From Clostridiaceae bacterium OM02-2AC (GTDB taxonomy: Bacteria > Bacillota_I > Bacilli_A > Erysipelotrichales > Erysipelotrichaceae), in NCBI GenBank assembly GCA_003481775.1, contig QULU01000001.1:436-64435 (forward strand): a stretch of DNA of 64,000 nucleotides, read 5' to 3'. The position numbers and the translations under genes are program-made. The notes under the pieces are model-generated. The model did not search any database. It was not told the DNA's origin and saw only the letters and a list, made by a program, of their open reading frames with translations. Positions 25,370-32,971 of this stretch are shown here, in pieces; the first letter of the stretch is position 1; every line of letters begins with the position of its first letter.

Positions 25370-25981
25370 ATGAAAAAGATGGATACTTTTGTTTTAGGTA
25401 TGGTGCAGGTGAATACCTACCTGTTATGGGAAGAGAATCATGTACTGATTGTTGATCCCGGAAGCAAATCTCACAAGCTGCAGGAAACGATTGATTCACA
25501 AAATGGTGTTGTGGATGCGATTGTGCTGACACATGGACACTTTGATCATATTGCCGGTGTGGATGCACTTGTTAAGAAATATCACTGTCCTGTTTATATC
25601 AATGAGCTGGATATGGCGATGCTGCAGGACCCAATGCTGAACTTCTCCTATCAGGCTCCTGTTGTTGTGAACAGTCCGGTAACTAAGCTGAAGCCGGGGA
25701 AAAACAGCATCGGAGCCTTTACGCTTCAGGCAATTGACGCTCCCGGACATAGTGAGGGAAGTACCATGCTGCTGTGGGATGATAATCTGATCTGTGGAGA
25801 TGTCATCTTTCAGGGCAGCATCGGACGTACGGATTTGCCGACCGGAAGCAATACCAAAATGATGCAGACGCTTCGGATGATCCGGGAAACACTGCCTTCA
25901 AATCTGAAGGTGTATCCGGGACACGGTCCGGATACGACGCTGGATATGGAATTTCGCTATAACCCATATCTGCGGTTCTGA
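25370..25981 (+). CDS. MBL-fold metallo-hydrolase (glyoxalase II-like, YqgX type)
   Basis: Metallo-beta-lactamase-fold hydrolase of about 203 aa, close in size and sequence to YqgX-type glyoxalase II-like proteins. Metal motif THGHFDHIAG (HxHxDH), later DAPGHSEGS with the third His, CGDVIFQGSIGR with the bridging Asp, and VYPGHGPDTT with the last His. A thioester or lactone substrate is likely; the exact one is unknown. I chose ATG 25370, 5 nt after GGTGG; the GTG at 25361 overlaps that ribosome site. The next gene starts 2 nt after its stop. Confidence 0.85.
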   Translation: MKKMDTFVLGMVQVNTYLLWEENHVLIVDPGSKSHKLQETIDSQNGVVDAIVLTHGHFDHIAGVDALVKKYHCPVYINELDMAMLQDPMLNFSYQAPVVVNSPVTKLKPGKNSIGAFTLQAIDAPGHSEGSTMLLWDDNLICGDVIFQGSIGRTDLPTGSNTKMMQTLRMIRETLPSNLKVYPGHGPDTTLDMEFRYNPYLRF

Positions 25982-25983
25982 TT

Positions 25984-26448
25984 ATGACGATCATTACGGC
26001 GACGCAGTCTCATATACGGGATATTTTGAGGCTGTATGAGGTTTTATATGCAGACATGGCAAGACTGCAGCCCTTTAGCTACTGTCGTGGCGTGCAGGAC
26101 GAAGAGTTCTTAAAAACGATGATCCGGCTGGAGGATTGTGACATCCTGCTGGCAGTGGAAAATTCCTGTATTTTCGGTCTGGCACTGGTAATGAAGCAGC
26201 TGACACCGGCGGATTCCTTTGTGATTCCGCATGCATATGCCACACTGATGGATTTGGTGGTGAGCCGGGAAGCCAGAGGGCTTGGCATCGGCAATCGCCT
26301 GCTGCAGGAGGTGGAGCACTGGGCCAGAGAACGTCAGCTGGAATATGTGGAGCTAAACGTATTGCAGGAAAATCGCAGTGCGCAGAGGCTTTATGAAAAG
26401 CACGGCTACATGACAGCGGTAAAAACCATGAAAAAGAAATTAAAATGA
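25984..26448 (+). CDS. GNAT family N-acetyltransferase
   Basis: Acetyltransferase of 154 aa. Motif A (acetyl-CoA) is EARGLGIGNRLLQEVEHWAR (about 98-117), followed by ELNVLQENRSAQRLYEKHGY, the usual GNAT motif B with the Tyr-x5-GY ending. Substrate unknown. It begins 2 nt after the MBL hydrolase stop, so the pair is cotranscribed and ends at the terminator 26461-26488. Confidence 0.88.
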   Translation: MTIITATQSHIRDILRLYEVLYADMARLQPFSYCRGVQDEEFLKTMIRLEDCDILLAVENSCIFGLALVMKQLTPADSFVIPHAYATLMDLVVSREARGLGIGNRLLQEVEHWARERQLEYVELNVLQENRSAQRLYEKHGYMTAVKTMKKKLK

Positions 26449-26460
26449 TACATTTGTAAG

Positions 26461-26488
26461 AAAACGGGATAATTCTCGTTTTTTTTTA
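26461..26488 (+). terminator. Terminator before the comG operon
   Basis: AAAACGGGA (26461-26469) pairs with TCTCGTTTT (26474-26482) with a wobble pair, then more T. Confidence 0.8.
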
Positions 26489-26564
26489 CCTTTTTTCAGG
26501 AAAATTTAGGAGTTTTGCAAATTTGAAACGTATAGAAGTATGTAAATAGAAAGAAGGTGAGAGT

Positions 26565-27563
26565 ATGAAAGAAAAATTTGAACAGCTGCTGCATATGGTG
26601 GAGCGCAAGCGAGCCACCGATGTACATTTCACATTGATGCAGCACAGACTGCATGTGCAGGTACGCGGCTGGAATGGTCTGGAAACCATTCAGAACGCTG
26701 CATTTGATGAGGGCTTATTCTGTTATCTGAAGTATATCAGTAATCTGGACTTAGGAAATACCCTGCAGCCGCAAAGCGGAAATTTTCAGTATGAGTTTCG
26801 TCAGGAGCTTCTGTATTTCCGCTTCTCTTTGCTGCCGACACTTGAAAAACAGACAGCAGTACTGCGTGTGCTGAACAATCATGAGGAGATATCCTTGGAG
26901 GAGCTGAGTATGGATAGAAAACAGACGGCCAGCTTTCTGAATTGGACAAAGACAAGAAGCGGACTTATCGTGCTGAGTGGTCCCACCGGCAGCGGGAAAA
27001 CGACGACCCTGCATGCGATACTAAAACGGATTGCCAAAGAAAACAGACTGCATGTCGTATCGCTGGAGGATCCAATTGAAATTTTTGATGACAGCTATTT
27101 ACAGCTGCAGATCAATGAGGCAGGAGGCTTTACCTATGAGGAAGGAATCAAGGAGCTTTTGCGCCATGATCCGGATGTCATCATGATCGGAGAAATACGC
27201 GATCCAACCACAGCGCGAATGCTGCTTCGATGTGCATTGAGCGGACATCTGATTTTTACAACGATTCATGCGAAATGCTGCAGTGAGGCAATCAAGCGTC
27301 TGCTTGAATTCGGCTTGCGCAGGGAGGAGCTGTATCATACACTGAGCGCAGTTTGTGCGCAGCGTCTGTACAAGAGAAAAGGAACGCAGGAAAGGGTGTG
27401 TATTTATGAAATACTGGAACAAAATGAACTGGATGCTTACTTCCATGAGGAACAGCTGCCACAGCAGCAGCATCGTGACATCTTTCAGGAGATTCAGCTT
27501 GCTGTTTCAAAAGGAATTGTTGCACAGGAGGAAGCCGTCATCGACCTTCCACATGCGCAATGA
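26565..27563 (+). CDS. comGA: Competence type II/IV secretion ATPase ComGA
   Basis: Cytoplasmic traffic ATPase powering assembly of the DNA-uptake pseudopilus (332 aa). Walker A GPTGSGKTT is at 139-147, the Asp box/Walker B region reads LRHDPDVIMIGEIRD, and the His box is FTTIHAKCC. The N-terminal domain is short, as in ComGA rather than PilB. No clear SigA promoter is seen in 26489-26564; an AAAA-N8-TTTT element near 26501-26516 only loosely resembles a ComK box. First gene of a seven-gene overlapping operon. Confidence 0.93.
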   Translation: MKEKFEQLLHMVERKRATDVHFTLMQHRLHVQVRGWNGLETIQNAAFDEGLFCYLKYISNLDLGNTLQPQSGNFQYEFRQELLYFRFSLLPTLEKQTAVLRVLNNHEEISLEELSMDRKQTASFLNWTKTRSGLIVLSGPTGSGKTTTLHAILKRIAKENRLHVVSLEDPIEIFDDSYLQLQINEAGGFTYEEGIKELLRHDPDVIMIGEIRDPTTARMLLRCALSGHLIFTTIHAKCCSEAIKRLLEFGLRREELYHTLSAVCAQRLYKRKGTQERVCIYEILEQNELDAYFHEEQLPQQQHRDIFQEIQLAVSKGIVAQEEAVIDLPHAQ

Positions 27564-28506
27564 GGAATGGCGCTATCTGCATGATCTGCTGCAGAACGGC
27601 TATCCCTATCTGGAGGCATTGCAGCTGCTGGGAAAGGATACTACAGCGATCAAAGAGGAGCTGGAGCTGGGGCACAGCATGGAGGAAATTCTGATAACAC
27701 AGGGAACAGGGCGCTTTTTTGAGCATCTATCCTTCTTTTTGAAAATCACCTCCCTAAGCAAGGCAATCGACAGCTCCCTGCATCTGTATGACTTTGAACG
27801 AAATTTGCTGTCCGGCCTTTTAAAGAAAACCGCTTATCCGCTTTCCATCTTTGTGTTTGCCTATGTGATGCTACTGGTATTCAGCTCTGCAATCATTCCG
27901 CAAATGCTGCAAAGCTTTGATCAGGGGGAGAATTTTCAAGGGCTGATGCTAGGGGTCAGTCTTTTGCAGGGAGGCTGCCGGCTTATCGGTATATGCACGC
28001 TGTGTGCGCTGGCAGGTATGCTGTATCTGAGAAAGAAACCTGCCATACGTAATGCATTGGTTTTAAGAAGCCCGCGCCTATGCAAACTGGCATCCCATGT
28101 GGAATCCTATCTGTTTAGCGGTTATATGATTGAACTGCTGCAGCAGGGGATACCGACGCGAACCGCCCTGCAGTATCTGGAGCAGATACGGAAGGGGTCA
28201 CTGTTCTGTGAATTACATAAGCATTTGATGAACGGCCTGCAACATGGTGAGGATATCCATTGTGTCATCGAGCGTGAGGTGCTGCTGAACGATATCTTTA
28301 AGCAGTCGTTTCGCATCGGCAGCTCTACCGGATCTTTGTGCAATATGCTGCAGAGTGGGCTGCGGCAGCAGGAACGCACATGGGAGCGTCTGCTAAAGCG
28401 CACGGCAATCGTTGTACAGTGTGTCGCATACGGCTTTGTAGGTATCGTGGTTTTACTTGTTTACCAGATCATGCTGATTCCGCTGTCAATGCTGGAACAG
28501 ATGTAG
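27499..28506 (+). CDS. comGB: Competence pseudopilus membrane platform protein ComGB
   Basis: Polytopic inner-membrane platform protein of the GspF/PilC family (335 aa) on which the pseudopilus is built. Membrane segments are at roughly the middle (AYVMLLVFSSAIIPQ), (LIGICTLCALAGMLYL) and C-terminal (VAYGFVGIVVLLVYQIMLIPL), and both GspF repeats are seen. The most plausible start is TTG 27499, 7 nt after AGGAG, giving about 34 residues before the conserved LLQNGYPYLEAL; the frame is open farther upstream (ATGs at 27406 and 27433) but that DNA codes for ComGA. The overlap with comGA is about 65 bp, implying coupled translation. Confidence 0.85.
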   Translation: MLFQKELLHRRKPSSTFHMRNEEWRYLHDLLQNGYPYLEALQLLGKDTTAIKEELELGHSMEEILITQGTGRFFEHLSFFLKITSLSKAIDSSLHLYDFERNLLSGLLKKTAYPLSIFVFAYVMLLVFSSAIIPQMLQSFDQGENFQGLMLGVSLLQGGCRLIGICTLCALAGMLYLRKKPAIRNALVLRSPRLCKLASHVESYLFSGYMIELLQQGIPTRTALQYLEQIRKGSLFCELHKHLMNGLQHGEDIHCVIEREVLLNDIFKQSFRIGSSTGSLCNMLQSGLRQQERTWERLLKRTAIVVQCVAYGFVGIVVLLVYQIMLIPLSMLEQM

Positions 28507-28528
28507 AAATTGGAAAGGAAACGTAATT

Positions 28529-28828
28529 ATGAACAATAACAAAGGTTTTACGATTCTGGAAATGATGATTGTATTATCCATTATCGCACTCGTGTTTCTG
28601 CTGACACTCCCCAATATACAGCAGAAGGAAAAAATCATACGCAGCAAGGGCTGTGAGGCACTGATTGAGGTTGCCAATGCACAGATTCTCCTGTATGAGG
28701 TAGAGAATCTCAGCCCGCCCAAAAGCATGTCCGATCTAATCAGCAAGGGGTATCTGAAGGATACACAGCGTCGCTGTCCGAATGGAGATACCATTGAAAT
28801 TAGCAATGGACAGGCCGCAGTGCGATAG
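28529..28828 (+). CDS. comGC: Major competence pseudopilin ComGC
   Basis: Type IV pilin-like protein (99 aa), the main subunit of the DNA-uptake pseudopilus. After a short basic leader (MNNNKG) the prepilin peptidase site is G6-F7 with Glu at +5 (FTILEMMIVLSIIALVFLL), and the hydrophobic helix follows. The C-terminal half contains two Cys (residues about 51 and 84), consistent with a disulfide as in known ComGC. It needs a ComC/PilD-type peptidase, not in this window. GGAAAGGAA precedes the ATG. Confidence 0.93.
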   Translation: MNNNKGFTILEMMIVLSIIALVFLLTLPNIQQKEKIIRSKGCEALIEVANAQILLYEVENLSPPKSMSDLISKGYLKDTQRRCPNGDTIEISNGQAAVR

Positions 28829-29201
28829 CGGATTCACACTGGTGGAGATGATGATTGTCCTGCTTTTGCTCTCTGTGCTGCTGCTTGTGACACCGCTGGT
28901 GAAGCGGCAGCAGCGCATCCTGCTGCGTATGGATGTGCAGCAGATTCGCGAAATCTGTACGAAGGCGCAGGCACAGGCGGTAAAGGAGCATAAACGTATC
29001 CCTATAAAGATACAGGGCAGTAAAGTATATTGTGATCGCGAGGTGTATTCCCTGCAGACCTCTACCAGCTGTTCACCAATGAGCTTTCACTATACGCCAC
29101 AGGGGACTATCTCAAAGGCCTTCACATTGAACTGCCGCAGTGCAGCCTCCTCCATTCAGCTGGTGGCTCAGCTGGGAAGCGGGCGTATGGATGTCCGATA
29201 A
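28806..29201 (+). CDS. comGD: Minor competence pseudopilin ComGD
   Basis: Prepilin-like protein of about 131 aa: leader MDRPQCDSG, cleavage before FTLVEMMIVLLLLSVLLLV with the +5 Glu, then a soluble C-terminal domain. It overlaps the comGC 3' end by 23 nt. ATG 28806 gives a leader of usual length; an in-frame ATG at 28782 also exists but lacks a ribosome site, so coupling to comGC is likely whichever start is used. Confidence 0.85.
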   Translation: MDRPQCDSGFTLVEMMIVLLLLSVLLLVTPLVKRQQRILLRMDVQQIREICTKAQAQAVKEHKRIPIKIQGSKVYCDREVYSLQTSTSCSPMSFHYTPQGTISKAFTLNCRSAASSIQLVAQLGSGRMDVR

Positions 29202-29355
29202 GCGTGGGTTTGTCCTGATGGAGGCGTTGTTTCTTTTACTGATACTGGGCATTCTGGCACTGCTTTGCCTGCAGTGCGCAGGGATTACACATACGATGAA
29301 TGAGAAGGGGGAGGGGTATGACAATCATGCAGTGCAGGAAGTCTATCAGAAATAA
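29191..29355 (+). CDS. comGE: Minor competence pseudopilin ComGE-like
   Basis: Very short pilin-like protein (54 aa): leader MSDKRG, then FVLMEALFLLLILGILALLCLQ, which keeps the +5 Glu and the hydrophobic helix, then only about 25 soluble residues. ComGE in Bacillus is near 115 aa, so this is a minimal version. The ATG overlaps the comGD end by 11 nt. Position and the N-terminal motif support the call; residue similarity is too low to be sure of E versus another minor pilin. Confidence 0.7.
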   Translation: MSDKRGFVLMEALFLLLILGILALLCLQCAGITHTMNEKGEGYDNHAVQEVYQK

Positions 29356-29737
29356 CAGCGGCTTCACGCTGGTGGAGATGCTGGTGGCCTTCAGCTGTGT
29401 TGCTGTTTCCTGTAGCTTGCTGATGCCACTGGTATCAACTTTGCAAAGGCTGCAAAGGCCTGTCTACTACACTGAAGACCGTCTTGCAATCTATCAGCTT
29501 CGCTTCCTGCTTGCACAAAGCAGTGAGCTGTCCCTGCAGGAGCAGACACTTTCCTTTACCTATCAGAAAAAGAAGCAGACGCTGGAATATGACCGCAGAC
29601 GTCTGGTTCGTAGAAGCGGCTATGAAATCTTTCTGCAGGATGTGGATGCGCTGCAATTTCAAAAGAGAAGGGAATGCTATTATGTCACATGGGTACGAAA
29701 AGACAAACGTGAAGAAGCGCTGCTTACGTGTGAATGA
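29318..29737 (+). CDS. comGF: Minor competence pseudopilin ComGF
   Basis: Pilin-like protein of about 139 aa: leader MTIMQCRKSIRNNSG, then FTLVEMLVAFSCVAVSCSLLMPL with the +5 Glu. The C-terminal part resembles the ComGF domain, ending in short beta strands (REECYYVTW-like region). GGGAGGGGT lies just before ATG 29318. It overlaps comGE by 38 nt and comGG by 56 nt. Confidence 0.82.
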   Translation: MTIMQCRKSIRNNSGFTLVEMLVAFSCVAVSCSLLMPLVSTLQRLQRPVYYTEDRLAIYQLRFLLAQSSELSLQEQTLSFTYQKKKQTLEYDRRRLVRRSGYEIFLQDVDALQFQKRRECYYVTWVRKDKREEALLTCE

Positions 29738-30167
29738 GCAGGGCTTCATCAGCCTGTATGCTATGCTGCTGCTATTGATTTTCCTCTGCTTTGCCACCCT
29801 GCTTGTACAGCGTGTAGCAGCCTATGCAGCTGTACGTGGACTACGGGAGTCCTATGATCTTTTTGCAATTCACAGCTGCCGCAAGTATTTGCAGGAGGCT
29901 CATAAGCAGGATGCGGACACCGCCATAGAAACGGATCAAAGGGATGGGGAAACAGAGGAGCCACTAGATGACCAGCAGAAGGAAGAACCGCCGAAGGAAT
30001 GGGAGGAGCTGTTTCAAAACACATATTTTCATTTCACAAGAGAGGAGGCATATATTGCCGTGTCCTATACGCAAAAAAATCATACCGTTCATATGCAGGT
30101 ATACTTTGACCAAACAGATGGCACCATACAGGACGTTGTATATTTACAGCAGGGTGAACCACACTAG
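29682..30167 (+). CDS. comGG: Competence pseudopilus protein ComGG-like
   Basis: 161 aa protein whose N-terminus (NEQGFISLYAMLLLLIFLCFATLLVQ) is a degenerate prepilin-type helix in which the +5 position is not Glu, as is common for ComGG/GspK-like tip proteins. The C-terminal domain is acidic, with EEPLDDQQKEEPPKEWEEL in the middle. ATG 29682 lies inside the comGF 3' end; AAGGG is about 10 nt upstream. It is the last pseudopilin of the operon. Confidence 0.75.
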   Translation: MSHGYEKTNVKKRCLRVNEQGFISLYAMLLLLIFLCFATLLVQRVAAYAAVRGLRESYDLFAIHSCRKYLQEAHKQDADTAIETDQRDGETEEPLDDQQKEEPPKEWEELFQNTYFHFTREEAYIAVSYTQKNHTVHMQVYFDQTDGTIQDVVYLQQGEPH

Positions 30168-30183
30168 AAGAGAGGTGGTTACC

Positions 30184-30513
30184 ATGCTGACAATCGGATT
30201 GAGCACCCTGCTGTTTCTGGCATTTGCAGGGCTTGGAAATCTGCTGCTGATTATGAATGAAACAGCCTATATGCTGGTTCCGCTGTATGCTGTGCTGCTG
30301 CTGTTTGGCAGACTGTTTTATCGCGAGGCAAACTGCAAGGCGCTGGAAGGAAAGGACTTTTTGCTGACACTGGTCATTGTCCTGCTGTTTCTTGGCTATT
30401 TTGAATGGCGTCAGGAGCTGTTTGATTTTACAATCTTCTGGTATTTGTATCTTACAACATTTTTATCCTTTATGCTGTATGCGGACAGTATCCGATTTAA
30501 AAGTCTGATGTGA
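30184..30513 (+). CDS. Small membrane protein, unknown function
   Basis: 109 aa protein with about four hydrophobic segments (TIGLSTLLFLAFAGLGNLLL; AYMLVPLYAVLLLFGRLF; FLLTLVIVLLFLGYF; IFWYLYLTTFLSFMLY), so an integral membrane protein. I recognise no family. It follows comGG by 16 nt behind its own GAGGTGG ribosome site and shares the terminator at 30499-30531, so it belongs to the competence transcript; whether it acts in DNA uptake is open. Confidence 0.7.
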   Translation: MLTIGLSTLLFLAFAGLGNLLLIMNETAYMLVPLYAVLLLFGRLFYREANCKALEGKDFLLTLVIVLLFLGYFEWRQELFDFTIFWYLYLTTFLSFMLYADSIRFKSLM

Positions 30514-30531
30514 AAAAATCAGACTTTTTTC
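30499..30531 (+). terminator. Terminator of the comG operon
   Basis: AAAAGTCTGA (30499-30508) pairs with TCAGACTTTT (30519-30528), followed by T. The 5' arm lies in the last codons of the preceding gene. Confidence 0.85.
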
Positions 30532-30540
30532 ATAAAAAAT

Positions 30541-30568
30541 TTGACAAATGCGCCAAATCCTATAAAAT
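30541..30568 (+). promoter_or_regulatory. Promoter of efp
   Basis: TTGACA at 30541-30546, 16 bp, TAAAAT at 30563-30568; the leader is about 35 nt. Confidence 0.75.
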
Positions 30569-30610
30569 AGAATAGGACATAAGAAAATATAAAGGAAAGG
30601 TGAATGTATT

Positions 30611-31174
30611 ATGATCAGTTCCAATGATTTAAAACCTGGTATGACGATTCAGCAGGATGGAGAAATCTTCGTTGTGCTGGAACAGAGTCAGAATAAAACA
30701 GCTCGTTCCGCTATGGTGGTAAAGGCGAAAGTCAGAAACCTGAGAACGGGATCCAATGTAGAATTATCATGGGGCGGTGGAGACAAAATCACACCTGCGC
30801 ACATTGAGAAGAAAGAAATGCAGTATCTGTATGATACAGATGATGCACTGGTATTCATGGATAATGAAACCTATGAGCAGATTGAGATTCCAAAGGATCG
30901 TCTGAAATGGGAAATGAACTTCATGAAGCCGAATGACAACGTTAATATTTCCATGTTTGAAAGTGAAATTCTCGGTGTTATCCTGCCGGATAAGGTAGCG
31001 CTGCAGATTGTGGAATGCGAGCCTGCTGTCAAGGGTGATACAGCTACTTCCGCAAGCAAGAACGCCACACTGGAATCCGGGCTGGAAATCAAGGTGCCGC
31101 TGTTCATCAATCAGGATGAAATGGTGCTGGTAAACACGTCCGATGGAAAATATTCCGGAAGAGCAAAAGACTAA
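30611..31174 (+). CDS. efp: Elongation factor P
   Basis: EF-P (187 aa) enters stalled ribosomes and restores peptide bonding at polyproline stretches. KOW-like domain 1 followed by two OB domains; the C-terminal signature is LFINQDEMVLVNTSDGKYSGRA. The tip loop that reaches the peptidyl-transferase centre reads NKTARSAM (about 28-35) instead of the PGKGA loop of Bacillus; by alignment Arg32 takes the place of the modified tip Lys. Whether it is modified cannot be told; no modification gene is nearby. It is monocistronic with a terminator at 31174. Confidence 0.95.
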   Translation: MISSNDLKPGMTIQQDGEIFVVLEQSQNKTARSAMVVKAKVRNLRTGSNVELSWGGGDKITPAHIEKKEMQYLYDTDDALVFMDNETYEQIEIPKDRLKWEMNFMKPNDNVNISMFESEILGVILPDKVALQIVECEPAVKGDTATSASKNATLESGLEIKVPLFINQDEMVLVNTSDGKYSGRAKD

Positions 31175-31200
31175 AAAGCTGCCCATGCAGCTTTTCTTTT
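31174..31200 (+). terminator. Terminator of efp
   Basis: AAAAGCTGC (31174-31182) and GCAGCTTTT (31187-31195) around CCAT, followed by TCTTTT. Confidence 0.85.
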
Positions 31201-31296
31201 GCAAATCGTTTTCAAAAAGTATGATTTCTTAAGGATTATACGTATCCAAGAACCTTTATTTTTGTTATAATGATTGTTAGATTGGGAGGTAATCGG

Positions 31297-32274
31297 ATGG
31301 AAAAGCTATCAAGAGTAAAAAAATATGCGGAATTGAGAAAATCCATTGAAACTGATAATAATATAGATAAAACTCTGCACACAGAGGAAAACGCTGCGCT
31401 GGAGCAGGAGGAAACCCTAAAGAAATTCGATTCATCCATCTTCAAGAAGGTGGATATCAAAGAGGATGAGGAATATACTCCGGTTCGGGAAAAGAAAGAA
31501 CAGGAGCCGCTGGAGCAGCCGCCGGTAGATGATACCTTTACCAATGAATATCTGGATGATTTCATTAAGGAAGTAAGAGAATACAATATTCGCAAGGGAA
31601 CCAGAGAAAGCGATAATACACAGGCTGATATTCTGTATCAGCTGAATGCGGCAAACCGTGTAAAAAGATCCCATTACATACAGGAAATTCAAGAGGAGCC
31701 ACAGCCGGAGGAGACGAAGAAAACCATATTGAGCCGGGATGATATTGCCCTGCAGGTACAAAATCTGTTAAAGGAAGAGGAAGCTCCTTCCTTTGATTCA
31801 GATATGCGCTTTGCAAAGGAGCCAAAGGAAACACCTGCTGATCATGCTCAGGCGGAGGATGTTGTATATGAGGAACCGGTGGTGGAGGAAGCCCCTGTTG
31901 TGGAATCCTTTCAGCCACAGCCAGCTGCTGAGGAAGCTGTCGAGGAATATATCTCACAGCCGGAGCAAAAGCCCCAGCGTCCTGCTAAAAAAATCATTCA
32001 GCCAATCATGATGGAGGATGCGGTTGAGGATGAAGAAGAGGCGTCGGTGAAAAAGGATGCGCCGCAACAGGCGGTGCTGCATAAAAAGCTGCTGGAGGAA
32101 ACACAGCAGCTGCGTGTACAAATGGATGAATATGAGGATGAGCTGACCGATCTTTCCGATGGTGTGGAGAAGACCAACAAGCTGTTGAATTTTGTATTGT
32201 GCTTTCTGATTCTGGTACTGCTGGTCATCATCGGCTTTATCGCTTACTCATTATGGAAGGCTGGAGGAATTTAG
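31297..32274 (+). CDS. Acidic tail-anchored membrane protein, unknown function
   Basis: 325 aa protein not matched to a known family. It begins MEKLSRVKKYAELRKSIE, followed by about 250 residues of low-complexity, Glu/Pro/Gln-rich and probably disordered sequence. A coiled-coil-like stretch (LHKKLLEETQQLRVQMDEYEDELTDLSDGVEKTNKLL) precedes one C-terminal membrane helix (FVLCFLILVLLVIIGFIAYSLW). The layout implies a cytoplasmic domain anchored by its tail. A TATAAT at 31266-31271 and GGGAGGT before ATG 31297 support expression; the stop is 2 nt before cmk. Possibly a cell-division or envelope scaffold; that is only a guess from shape. Confidence 0.75.
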   Translation: MEKLSRVKKYAELRKSIETDNNIDKTLHTEENAALEQEETLKKFDSSIFKKVDIKEDEEYTPVREKKEQEPLEQPPVDDTFTNEYLDDFIKEVREYNIRKGTRESDNTQADILYQLNAANRVKRSHYIQEIQEEPQPEETKKTILSRDDIALQVQNLLKEEEAPSFDSDMRFAKEPKETPADHAQAEDVVYEEPVVEEAPVVESFQPQPAAEEAVEEYISQPEQKPQRPAKKIIQPIMMEDAVEDEEEASVKKDAPQQAVLHKKLLEETQQLRVQMDEYEDELTDLSDGVEKTNKLLNFVLCFLILVLLVIIGFIAYSLWKAGGI

Positions 32275-32276
32275 AG

Positions 32277-32933
32277 ATGAAAATAAATATCGCTATTGAC
32301 GGACCGAGTGCGGCCGGTAAAAGCACCATTGCCAAAATTCTGGCAAAGGAGCTGGGCTATTCGCATCTGGATACCGGTGCGATGTATCGCTGTGCGGCGC
32401 TTGCTTCTAAGCGGCGCGGTATCGACCCAAACGATGAAGCTGCTCTGGCAGCCATGCTGGATGAAATGAAGATTAGCTTTGATCCGGCAGGGAATGTCTA
32501 TATCAATGACGAGGATGTATCCAAACAGATTCGTGTAAATGAAATATCCATGCTTACCAGCAGTATTTCTGCGCATCCTAAGGTAAGAGAGCGCCTGGTG
32601 GAGCTCCAGCAGCAGATCGCACGTGAAAAAGGCTTCATCATGGATGGCCGTGATATCGGCACGGTTGTTTTGCCGGATGCAGAACTGAAGGTCTACATGG
32701 TTGCCAGTGTCAAGGCTAGGGCGGATCGCAGATATAAGGAATATCTGGAAAAGCATGTAGAGGCGGATTATGACGAAATCTACCATGATATTGAACAGCG
32801 TGATTATCAGGACATGAACCGCAAATCCTCGCCACTGCGTAAGGCGGAGGATGCAATCGAAATTGATACGTCAAATATGACGATCGATGAGGTTGTCAAA
32901 GAAATACGCAGGAATATTCCTACCCTTTCATGA
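32277..32933 (+). CDS. cmk: Cytidylate kinase
   Basis: Phosphorylates CMP and dCMP to diphosphates (218 aa). P-loop GPSAAGKS at 9-16, the LDTGAMYRCAAL motif binding the nucleobase, the long CMP-binding insert, and the lid FIMDGRDIGTVVLPDAELKVYM. Start ATG follows the previous stop by 2 nt, with GGAGGAATT overlapping that gene's end. It is followed by der, the cmk-der-gpsA order seen in several Firmicutes (in others via rpsA, absent here). Confidence 0.95.
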   Translation: MKINIAIDGPSAAGKSTIAKILAKELGYSHLDTGAMYRCAALASKRRGIDPNDEAALAAMLDEMKISFDPAGNVYINDEDVSKQIRVNEISMLTSSISAHPKVRERLVELQQQIAREKGFIMDGRDIGTVVLPDAELKVYMVASVKARADRRYKEYLEKHVEADYDEIYHDIEQRDYQDMNRKSSPLRKAEDAIEIDTSNMTIDEVVKEIRRNIPTLS

Positions 32934-32934
32934 T

Positions 32935-32971
32935 AGGAGGTGAATTCAGCGCAAGCTGAAGTCAATATATG
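32935..32971 (+). promoter_or_regulatory. Shine-Dalgarno separated from der start by a hairpin
   Basis: AGGAGGTG at 32935-32942 is 26 nt from ATG 32969, too far for normal initiation. Between them TTCAGC (32945-32950) pairs with GCTGAA (32955-32960) across a GCAA tetraloop. Folding removes 16 nt and leaves an effective spacing of about 10 nt. No other Shine-Dalgarno is near the ATG. Confidence 0.7.

Noticed and set aside
26501..26516. ComK box upstream of comGA
   Set aside because: AAAA and TTTT are separated by 8 rather than 5 nt and a second half-site is missing.
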